Positions 19,260 to 27,100 of a stretch of 64,000 bases of DNA are shown one piece after another (within the stretch, counting starts at the first letter, position 1; each line of letters opens with the position of its first letter). A model generated the notes under the pieces. It had not been told where the DNA came from. It made no database searches and worked only from the letters and a program-made list of their open reading frames with translations. Location: assembly GCA_937910695.1 (NCBI GenBank), contig CALEMW010000220.1, positions 1 through 64,000 on the forward strand, read 5' to 3'. Made by a program: the position numbers and the translations under genes. The stretch comes from an uncultured bacterium. Its GTDB lineage: Bacteria; Krumholzibacteriota; Krumholzibacteriia; LZORAL124-64-63.

Positions 19260-19288
19260 AGCATAGAAGACTGGTGTTCGCCCGACAA
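19260..19288 (-). promoter_or_regulatory. Promoter candidate for the decaheme-barrel operon
   Basis: TTGTCG (19288-19283) and TATGCT (19265-19260) on the minus strand are 17 bases apart. The start would be near 19253, about 40 bases before the cytochrome ATG. Confidence 0.5.
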
Positions 19289-19377
19289 GGAATATGACCA
19301 TCCTCCGACAATCTCCAGGGCTGAGGTTGCCCCCCGCCCCGAGCGGCTCCATACTTCGCCGCAACGGGAGGTTGAAC

Positions 19378-20043
19378 ATGGATACCTGGGGATTCGCTCT
19401 CTTTTCTCTATCGTCGCTCTTCGCAGTCATCGATCCTCTCGGCTGCATTCCGTTCTTCAGCGGCCAGACCGCAGACATGAGCCACCGCGCCAAGCGCCGG
19501 GTCCTAGTCCGGGCCCTGATCGTATCACTGCTCCTGCTGCTGATGTTCGCCTACGCAGGCAATCTCGTGCTGCATGCTTTCGGCATTACCGTCGACGCCT
19601 TCCGCATCGCCGGCGGCGTGATCTTCTTCGGCATCGGGCTGGACATGCTCCAGTCGCGCCCCCGCCGCTGGCAGACGGGACTGCGTCGCGCCTACGAGGC
19701 CGATCACGCAGACCACGCTCCCGAACCCGACGGCGACCCTTCGATCACGCCGCTGGCCATCCCCATGATCGCCGGCCCGGGCTCGATCACGACGGTCATG
19801 GTGCTGCGCGCCGAGGCGAGCACCGCCGTCGGCCTCGCGACCGTGGGCGGCGCCGTGCTGGTGATCCTGCTGCTGACTGGGTTCATCCTCTGGGCCGCCG
19901 ACCGCGTGTTGCTCCGGCTCGGACAGACGGGCATGAAGGTCGTGGAGAAGCTGATGGGTCTGCTGGTCACGGTCATCGCCGTGCAGTTGATCCTCAACGG
20001 CGTCACACCGTTCCTCCGCGGGTTGCTCGACTCCGCATCCTGA
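19378..20043 (+). CDS. MarC-family integral membrane protein
   Basis: The 221-residue protein starts at ATG 19378 behind GGGAGG; the longer in-frame N-terminus upstream lacks a ribosome site and is not typical. Six hydrophobic helices can be seen. The signatures FSLSSLFAVIDPLGCIPFF near the N-terminus and PLAIPMIAGPGSITTVMVL after the central loop are typical of the MarC/UPF0056 family. The function of this family is not established despite the name. A hydrophilic acidic/His-rich loop (about residues 105-120, DHADHAPEPDGD) is longer than usual. Confidence 0.9.
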   Translation: MDTWGFALFSLSSLFAVIDPLGCIPFFSGQTADMSHRAKRRVLVRALIVSLLLLLMFAYAGNLVLHAFGITVDAFRIAGGVIFFGIGLDMLQSRPRRWQTGLRRAYEADHADHAPEPDGDPSITPLAIPMIAGPGSITTVMVLRAEASTAVGLATVGGAVLVILLLTGFILWAADRVLLRLGQTGMKVVEKLMGLLVTVIAVQLILNGVTPFLRGLLDSAS

Positions 20044-20065
20044 TTCCGCGTCCACCACAGGACAA

Positions 20066-20097
20066 ACGAAAACCCCCGGCGCCGAGGCGCCGGGGGT
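20066..20097 (-). terminator. Intrinsic terminator after the porin gene
   Basis: A near-perfect 12-bp GC-rich stem (ACCCCCGGCGCC and its complement) is followed by four T on the minus strand, just past the porin stop. It lies between convergent genes. Confidence 0.85.
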
Positions 20098-20118
20098 CAT
20101 CGGTTCCAGCCGGGACTG

Positions 20119-21462
20119 TTAGAAGCCGAAGGACGACTGCAGGAAGGCCCACTTCGCCGTCGCGGCGTCGGCGCCCGCCCAATCCTCGTTGGCCATGAAG
20201 AAGCTAAGGCCGCCCTTGATCTTCATCGATCCGGCCTTCTTCACAAGGGTGATGTCGAGCTCGTTACCGATGCTGGACTTGCCATCCGCGTACTCCTCGG
20301 TGCTGCTGAACATGTGAGCGTCAGCCTTCACCCAAAGAGTCTCGTTGATCGGATGCGCAACCCGAACGGCGATGTCGGTCAGACCGTTGTCGCCGTTGCC
20401 GTAGCTGCCGTTGAAGAAGTCCATGTAACCGTTCCACTTGTGGCCGGTGTACAGCAGGTTGTTGAAGGCTTCGTACTCGTCGGTCGTGCTGTCGTCGCCG
20501 GTGGTGTAGTCGACCAGGGCGGACACCGTGGTGCCGCTCTCCATGTTCATGCCGACTTCCAGGTTCAACATCATGCCGCTCAGATCGGTCGTGTCGCCGC
20601 CGGTAGCCCATTCCTCGTACGTGCCGGTCTGCATGGCGACCATGGCGTCGTAGAACAAGTTCGAGCCGAACTCACGGCTGCTGTAGGCACCGAAGGTCAT
20701 CAGGCTGACGTCGTCGCTGCGGCCAGCGGAGTAATCCGAATCGAAGAACAGGTCAGAGCCACCACTCAGCAAGTACATGAAGAAATCGACGTTCTGCTCC
20801 GAGAGATTCAAGTCGAGCATGTAGAACATCGGGTCGGTGGCGTTGTCGTCACCGTTGTCGAAGTTCTGCTCGGCGATCTGCAGAGCGCCACCGATGATCG
20901 AGACGTTGTCGTTCAAGCTGCGCTTGAACATGAGGCCCTCGGTCGTCCGACCGACCTGGTCCCAGTTGACCTCGCCTACGAGACGCTGGTTGTGCATGTT
21001 GACGCCAAAACGTCCGACCTTGATGGAACCCTTCTCACAGGGGTTGTGCCACAGGTAGGCCTGGCGGACGCCGAAGTCGTTCGCATAGCCACCGATGTTC
21101 TTGTAAGGACCATCGTAGTAAAAATTCTCGAAGCTGTTGCCGTTGGTGAACGTGCCGTTCAGCGTACCCGGGGTGTCGCCCAGCACACGGGAATCCTGCA
21201 CCTCGAACACCATGCCCGAGTTGCCGCGGGAGGCCTTCACGCCCAGACGGGTGCGCATGTACTGCATCCAGTCCATGTTGGCGTCCTTGTCGAACGACTT
21301 GCCGTCGATCTCCAGGCGGTGACGGGCACTGCCGTAGACAACGATGTCGGCCTTCTCGCAACAGGCTTCCTTACAGTCAGCACCACACGCACCAGCGGTC
21401 GCGAACGGAGCAGCGATCATCAGCATCATGGCCATCAGGATGGCAGTCTTGAGCAACTTCAA
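20119..21462 (-). CDS. Porin-like outer-membrane beta-barrel protein
   Basis: The 447-residue protein has a signal peptide (ILMAMMLMIAAPFATAGA) and a short Cys-rich segment after cleavage (CGADCKEACC). Barrel strands follow from DIVVYGSARHRLEI to the C-terminal LQSSFGF, ending in Phe. Regular aromatic-ended strands and Asn/Asp/Gly-rich loops suggest an anion- or substrate-specific porin of the alginate-export kind; the substrate is unknown. The start codon is TTG at 21462 with AAGGAG six bases upstream, which places the signal peptide correctly. A Fur-box-like site lies about 130 bases upstream, so iron control is possible. The four cysteines could form disulfides or bind metal. Confidence 0.85.
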   Translation of the reverse strand: MKLLKTAILMAMMLMIAAPFATAGACGADCKEACCEKADIVVYGSARHRLEIDGKSFDKDANMDWMQYMRTRLGVKASRGNSGMVFEVQDSRVLGDTPGTLNGTFTNGNSFENFYYDGPYKNIGGYANDFGVRQAYLWHNPCEKGSIKVGRFGVNMHNQRLVGEVNWDQVGRTTEGLMFKRSLNDNVSIIGGALQIAEQNFDNGDDNATDPMFYMLDLNLSEQNVDFFMYLLSGGSDLFFDSDYSAGRSDDVSLMTFGAYSSREFGSNLFYDAMVAMQTGTYEEWATGGDTTDLSGMMLNLEVGMNMESGTTVSALVDYTTGDDSTTDEYEAFNNLLYTGHKWNGYMDFFNGSYGNGDNGLTDIAVRVAHPINETLWVKADAHMFSSTEEYADGKSSIGNELDITLVKKAGSMKIKGGLSFFMANEDWAGADAATAKWAFLQSSFGF

Positions 21463-21588
21463 GGGAATCTCCTTTTCGACGAATCCTTTCGTGCCCTCCG
21501 GAGCGATCAGTTGCTCTCCGGCGGCGGAACCTTGCGGCGAATGGTGCCACCTGAAAAAATGACAATCAAGGTAAATATCGATCTATAT

Positions 21589-21607
21589 GATATTGATTTT
21601 CATTTGC
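21589..21607. promoter_or_regulatory. Fur-box-like operator
   Basis: GATATTGATTTTCATTTGC matches the 19-base Fur consensus GATAATGATAATCATTATC at 14 positions. It sits between the divergent porin and antiporter genes. A Fur-family regulator is encoded at 32076-32561. Confidence 0.55.
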
Positions 21608-21680
21608 CGCCAGGGTTGATAAACGATCCAAAGCCACAAAACTCAGCGAATGGACAGAATTCATCTCGTTTCGCCCAACG

Positions 21681-21709
21681 TTGACACCCGCCCTTACCTC
21701 CTCTAGCTT
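21681..21709 (+). promoter_or_regulatory. Sigma-70-type promoter for the antiporter operon
   Basis: TTGACA (21681-21686), 17-base spacer, TAGCTT (21704-21709). The start would lie near 21716, some 85 bases before ATG 21802. Confidence 0.55.
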
Positions 21710-21801
21710 CAAGTCCGCGATGATGAAGTCGATAGCATAGACTTCGCGCTGGTGCAGGGATGCACCGTCCCGGGACCCCGTTCCCCTGCAGAGGAGCTGG
21801 C

Positions 21802-23382
21802 ATGGATTGTATGTTGTTCGTCCGAAGAGCTTTGGGCTTCGCTTCATTACTCATCGTTCTCGCCGCCCTGGTCCTGCTACCCGCTACCGCAGGAGCCACA
21901 ACACCTCAACACGATGACCAGGCCGCGCAGGTTCAGGTCGACGAGCACGCCGTCGACGCCGTCGACGCCGACGAACACAACAGCGAACAACCCGCCGTCC
22001 ACGTCGAACACCACGAACCCGGTCTCGGCACGCGCCTCCCGCTGTGGAGCGCCATCCCCTTCGTGGGCATCCTGCTGAGCATCGCCGTGTTCCCCCTGGT
22101 CGCCCCCCACTTCTGGCACAAGAACTTCCCGAAGATCTCGGCCCTCTGGGCGCTGCTCTTCGCGGTTCCGTTCCTGATCGCCTACAAGGCTGAGGCGCTG
22201 CAGGCGATTCTGCACATCTACCTCATCGACTACATCCCGTTCATCATCCTGCTCTGGGCGTTGTTCACCGTCTCGGGCGGGATCTACGTGGGCGGGTCTC
22301 TGCGGGGATCGCCGAAAGTGAACCTCGTGCTGCTGATCATCGGCACACTGTTGGCCTCGTGGATCGGCACCACCGGCGCAGCCATGGTTCTGATCCGGCC
22401 GCTGCTGCGGGCCAATGCCTGGCGCCAGCAGAAGGTGCATGTTGTCGTCTTCTTCATCTTCCTGGTGGCCAACGTCGGCGGTTCGCTCACACCGCTGGGC
22501 GACCCACCGCTCTTCCTCGGCTTCCTCCACGGCGTGCCGTTCTTCTGGGTCACGAAAGCCCTCTTGCCCGAGATGATGCTGGTGTCGATCCTGCTGTTGG
22601 CGATCTTCTTCGTCATCGACACTCTCGCTATTCGCAAGGAAGGCGACGCACCCGACGACGGCGTCAAGGAGCCCCTGAAAATCGAAGGCCTGCACAACCT
22701 GATCTTCCTGCTGGGCATCATGGCGGGCGTGCTCTTTTCCGGATCGGTCAAACTCAGCCACATCCCCATCTTCGGTCATGTCTATGTGGAGCTGCAGAAT
22801 TGGCTGCGTGACGGCTTCCTGATCCTGATGGGCGTTCTCTCGCTGCGCACGACCACGAAGATGATCCGCAAGAAGAACGAGTTTTCCTGGTTCCCCATCC
22901 AGGAAGTCGCCTACCTCTTCGCCGGCATCTTCATGTGCATCATACCCGCCTTGGCCATTCTGCAGGTGGGCACCCAAGGTGCCTTGGCGGGGCTCATCGA
23001 GTTCGTCAAGACGCCCATGCACTACTTCTGGGTGACAGGCGGCCTGTCCAGCTTCCTCGACAACGCGCCCACGTACCTCACGTTCTTCAACACGGCCTTG
23101 GGCAGCTTCGGAATGCCTGAGTCGGCGGTGCCCGGCATGCTGGGTTACGCGGACGTTGCCCTACGCAATCCCGCTTTCATCGCCGACCTGAAGGCCATCA
23201 GCGCCGGCGCCGTGTTCATGGGCGCCATGACCTACATCGGCAACGCGCCCAACTTCATGGTCAAATCCATCGCCGAGGAGGCCGGCATCCCGATGCCCAG
23301 CTTCTTCGGCTACCTGCTCAAGTACTCGCTCCCGATCCTGGTGCCGGTCTTCGTGATCGTCACCCTGGTCTTCTTCGTATAG
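21802..23382 (+). CDS. Sodium:proton antiporter, NhaD/CitMHS-like
   Basis: The 526-residue protein starts at ATG 21802 behind GAGGAG. It has an N-terminal signal-like helix, a His/Asp/Glu-rich extramembrane segment (about residues 30-75), then about twelve transmembrane helices of the ion-transporter superfamily. Motifs include FVGILLSIAVFPLVAP, NVGGSLTPLGDPPLFLGF and SSFLDNAPTYLTFFN, the conserved NhaD-type substrate regions. It should exchange Na+ or Li+ for H+ across the inner membrane. A gene of unknown function follows ten bases later. Confidence 0.88.
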   Translation: MDCMLFVRRALGFASLLIVLAALVLLPATAGATTPQHDDQAAQVQVDEHAVDAVDADEHNSEQPAVHVEHHEPGLGTRLPLWSAIPFVGILLSIAVFPLVAPHFWHKNFPKISALWALLFAVPFLIAYKAEALQAILHIYLIDYIPFIILLWALFTVSGGIYVGGSLRGSPKVNLVLLIIGTLLASWIGTTGAAMVLIRPLLRANAWRQQKVHVVVFFIFLVANVGGSLTPLGDPPLFLGFLHGVPFFWVTKALLPEMMLVSILLLAIFFVIDTLAIRKEGDAPDDGVKEPLKIEGLHNLIFLLGIMAGVLFSGSVKLSHIPIFGHVYVELQNWLRDGFLILMGVLSLRTTTKMIRKKNEFSWFPIQEVAYLFAGIFMCIIPALAILQVGTQGALAGLIEFVKTPMHYFWVTGGLSSFLDNAPTYLTFFNTALGSFGMPESAVPGMLGYADVALRNPAFIADLKAISAGAVFMGAMTYIGNAPNFMVKSIAEEAGIPMPSFFGYLLKYSLPILVPVFVIVTLVFFV

Positions 23383-23392
23383 GGGGATACCG

Positions 23393-23992
23393 ATGGCGAC
23401 CCAGAACACGACCACCCGGCCGAGCACCTATTTCGAACTGAGCCTGGCCGGCCCTGAAGACCTGGCCCACGGCTTCCTGACCGGCTTGATGGTCGGCGCC
23501 GGCCACGACGGCATGATCGTCCACGGCCCCGACGAGGACATCCCCGGCCCGACCTTCCGCGAGAAGATCAAGGCGGCGCTGCGGGTCCACCCCCACGAGG
23601 TCCACGTGGTCGTCGACGGCACAACCCGGGCCCTCGTCAAAAAGCACGCCAAAACGATGTTTGCTGAGACCGGGCTGCAGATCCTGGAAGAGCGCAAGAT
23701 CCGACGGGCGAAGTTCTGCTTCGGCTATCAGGCCTACGCGCCCCGGTACGGTCGTGAGATCGAAGGGCTTCTCAAGAGCCTGCCCAGAGGCTTGAAGATC
23801 GTGAACTACGATCGCAAAGAGACCATCGACCCCTCCGCCAAGGGCGTCGAAGCCTATGCATCGACCCACGACTACGAACTCAAGGGCAAAGGCGAGATCA
23901 TCGGCCGGTTCGACCTGGTCCTGCAAGCCCGCCGCATCCTCGACACCCACCCCTTGGTCGATGTCGACAACCTCAACCTAGAACTCCTCTAA
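23393..23992 (+). CDS. Conserved-looking protein of unknown function
   Basis: This 199-residue soluble protein has no signal peptide or membrane segment. It lies ten bases after the antiporter stop, so it is probably cotranscribed. It begins with an acidic/aromatic region (STYFELSLAGPEDLAHGFLTGLMVGAG) and has a mid-protein ERKIRRAKFCFGYQAYAPRYG. The C-terminal half looks like an alternating beta-strand and helix fold. I do not recognise a family. The context suggests an accessory to ion transport or an unrelated passenger. Confidence 0.75.
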   Translation: MATQNTTTRPSTYFELSLAGPEDLAHGFLTGLMVGAGHDGMIVHGPDEDIPGPTFREKIKAALRVHPHEVHVVVDGTTRALVKKHAKTMFAETGLQILEERKIRRAKFCFGYQAYAPRYGREIEGLLKSLPRGLKIVNYDRKETIDPSAKGVEAYASTHDYELKGKGEIIGRFDLVLQARRILDTHPLVDVDNLNLELL

Positions 23993-24010
23993 CAGTCTAC
24001 CCAATGAACG

Positions 24011-24036
24011 AGGCCCCGGGCATCAGCCCGGGGCCT
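24011..24036 (+). terminator. GC-rich hairpin after the antiporter operon
   Basis: Arms AGGCCCCGGGC and GCCCGGGGCCT are an 11-bp perfect stem with loop ATCA, 19 bases past the stop. No T-run follows, so it may be a weak or factor-assisted terminator. Confidence 0.5.
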
Positions 24037-24058
24037 AAGTTGCCCCCCCCCACCATGA

Positions 24059-24120
24059 GGAGGAGAGGGGCCGTCCTGAACGATGTCAGGCAGTTTCGTT
24101 CAGGACGGCCCCTCTCCTCC
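24059..24120. repeat. Perfect 25-bp inverted repeat
   Basis: Positions 24059-24083 and 24096-24120 are exact reverse complements with a 12-base loop. The hairpin ends two bases past the stop of the minus-strand C25 protease and lies between convergent operons. It lacks a T-run on either side. Confidence 0.9.
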
Positions 24121-24122
24121 GA

Positions 24123-27100
24123 TCACTTGAGGAGGGTCATCCGCCGCACCGCCATCCCACTGTCCGTCGACAACCGGTAATAGTAGGTGCCGCTGGGTAC
24201 GACACGGCCCCGATCATCACGCCCTTGCCATTCGACGGAATGAGTCGTGGCCGGCAGAACCTCATCGACCAGGGTTCGCACCAGTCGTCCAGCCAGATCG
24301 TAAACCTTCAGATCCGCCCGACCTTCCCGCGGCAACGAGAAGCGGATCGTCGTGGAAGGGTTGAACGGGTTCGGGTAGTTCCGCTCCAGAGTGAAGGCAC
24401 TCGGGGCCTGTTCTCCGGTTCCGGTCACGGTGGCGGTGTAGGTCAGCTTCAGGCACCATTCATTGAGGGGCCCGAAATCGAAGTTGCCGACATCGTGGAG
24501 GTGGAGCGTCCACGGACCTGCGACCTGAGTCCCCACCAGCGCCGTCAGGGGACTGCTCGGTGTGATTTCGCTCGGATACCAGCCCAGGATGTTGTCGGCG
24601 CCGGCCCCGGTGTTGTGATGGATCGCAACCGTAGTGCCGTCCGGTGCGATCAGATCGATCACGAGATCGCCGATGAACGGGTGGGTGATGTCGAGGTAGA
24701 GCTCAACACTCGAGATGGTCTGACTCAGAGAGCCCGCCACCGGGATCGTCACGTCGATACCCGTGAGGTCGCCGTCCGGAATCATGATCGCCGTCTGGTC
24801 GCAGAACGTATCGACGATCACCGGCAGAAGTGTGAAATCGACGCCCGTCAACGACTGGTCAGCGACGAGAGTCACAGGAACCTGCTCCGTGCTCCAGTCA
24901 GCCATGCCGGCTTGGACCGTGTAGCTGCCGGGGAACACGCCGACGAAACCGTAGTCTCCACCCGCATCGGTCGTCGTGGACTCTCCGCCGGGCAGCAAGG
25001 TGACCAGTGCGCCAGCTGCAGGCGATCCGCCCAGCTGGCTCACATTGCCGCTCACCGAGCATGATCCGATCTCGACGCCCAGCAACCATGCCGCTGCGTT
25101 CTCGAGCAGTCCGACCCGGGCCGTCGCCTCCATTACGTCGTAGTTGAAGGTGAAAAACACGATTTGACCTGCCTGGGGCAGCGCATTGTCATCGAACGTG
25201 ACGACGCTGCCATAGGTCGAGTAACTGCTCCAGCGGCCGGGCATGACCGCATCGGCCGTCGCCGTGACACGGTCCTGGTCGCCGTAACCGGAATAGCCCA
25301 CGCTGATGGGACCGACCACGGTGTTGGGAGTGCTCATCACCGGATGACCGGCATCGCCGACGGTCACACTGCCGCTCGAGTCGCCGTTCCAGGCGCTGAC
25401 GTGCATGACGGAGTTCTTGATGGACGTGTCGCTGTTCCAACTGTAGGCGACCTCGCCGCCCTCGAGCAACAGATGGCCGCCGCCCTGGCAGTACGACACC
25501 AACGCCGCACGGAACGCGGCGTTGCTCAGCGACGATGTGTTCGCACCGCTGGACACGACCAGCAAGTCGTACGTGGACCATGTGCCTGGATCGGTCGTGT
25601 CCATGGCCTCGTTGGTCACCGAGTAGCCCATGGCCGTCAGATCGGCGGCCATGGTCGCAGCCGAACGGTCCGCTGCGGCCATGTAGCCCTGGGCCAGCAG
25701 AGACTGGTCCTTGGGATTCACTTTGTCCGCTGCGACCCCGTCGCTGCGGCCGTCGTTGATCACCAGGATGTTGCCGTTGGTCACATCGAGTACGAAGTCC
25801 TTGGCCACCGTAGGTGCATCGACGGTCACCGCGACGGTCGAAGGTACGTGACCTACGCTGACAACCTGCACGTCGTAGGTGAAGTAGGACAGTGAAAGAG
25901 TATAGGAACCATCGAGGGGATCGGTGGCGATCTGGGCCACCAACGACCCATTGTCGCTGCGCAAGGCTTTGACCGTAGCGGCCAATGGTGCGCCGGTGCC
26001 AAGCTCGGTCACCGTACCTGAGAGATCACCAGCGGAAGCCGCGGCCAGCCCGATGTCGAAGGTGTTGGCTCCGTAGCCGAGGAAGAAGCTGTTCTCGTAG
26101 TGCAGGAATCCGAAGAAGTCGACGACCACCGTATAAGGTGCAACCACCTGGTCCACAGTCACGGTGTAATCACCCGACGCGTTGGTCACCGCCGTGAAGA
26201 CTTCGGCGGCGGCGCCGTCGAGGAAGCGTACAACGGCGCCCACGGCAGGACCGCCTGCGGCGTCCACGTGCCCGCCCACGGTGCCGAAGGCCGTGATGAC
26301 ATCGAAATCTTCACTGTACAGATCGTAGCCACTCAAGGCGATCAGTCCCGTCACCAAACCTAGCTGCGCCGGCGTCGCGGCCAGCGACGTGCCGACGATG
26401 CTGGAAGTGGCGCCGTCGGGCATCACAGCGTGCAAAGTGGCGCCGGGTTCGCCGACGCTGGCATTGAGGATGCCTTCGAGATTGAGTCCGAACTGATCGA
26501 CCATGCCGAAGGCCGTGCTCACGGTCAGGTCCGGCGACGTCAGAGCCAGAGCGTTCACTCCTAGCAGCTCGCGGAAGAGTTCGTAGGCGGCGCCGCTTTC
26601 CTGGCCGACGACGTCCAGGCTCGGCCCATAGGAATACGTGAGCGAAAGGACGACTTGGCCGTTGACGTCGGTCGTGCCCGCAGGAGATGTATAGTCGAGG
26701 CCTTCGGCCCAGACCGACACGTCGGGCACCGGCGTTACGCCGTCGGAACCATAGACCGTCACCGTGACGTCCGTGGTCACGTTGGCGTCGATGGCGGTGG
26801 GGGAAAGAACAACCGTCGAGGGGTTGATGGCCGACAGAGTCTGGATGTAGGGCACTTTGTTGAAACCGGTCACCGTCAGCGTCACATCTCCGGGCGTCGT
26901 GACCGGCGTATCGAAGACGATGGTCGCTGCGCCTGTGCCATCGGTCACGGCAGAGCCGTAGAGCACGCCACCGGAGTACACAGCCGCCGTCAGTCCTGCC
27001 TCACCGGGCACGCTCACATCGAAGGTCGGCGCGTTGAGCGGCACGACCGGCGGATGGACGGCTGCAATGGCCGTCGGCACGTCCGAGCGCACGATCATCG

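Larger units (their letters stand above)
21463..21801. other. 339-base divergent intergenic region
   Basis: The region separates the porin and antiporter genes. It holds an AT-rich patch with a Fur-box-like site at 21589-21607 and a plus-strand promoter at 21681-21709. No open frame with a ribosome site was seen. Confidence 0.7.

Noticed and set aside
18159-20198. A 679-codon plus-strand frame covering marC
   Set aside because: It is antisense to the decaheme gene and in a different frame from MarC, whose signatures are clear. No ribosome site or domain.
24011-24036. A strong terminator for the antiporter operon
   Set aside because: The stem is good but no T-run follows, so it is listed only with moderate confidence.
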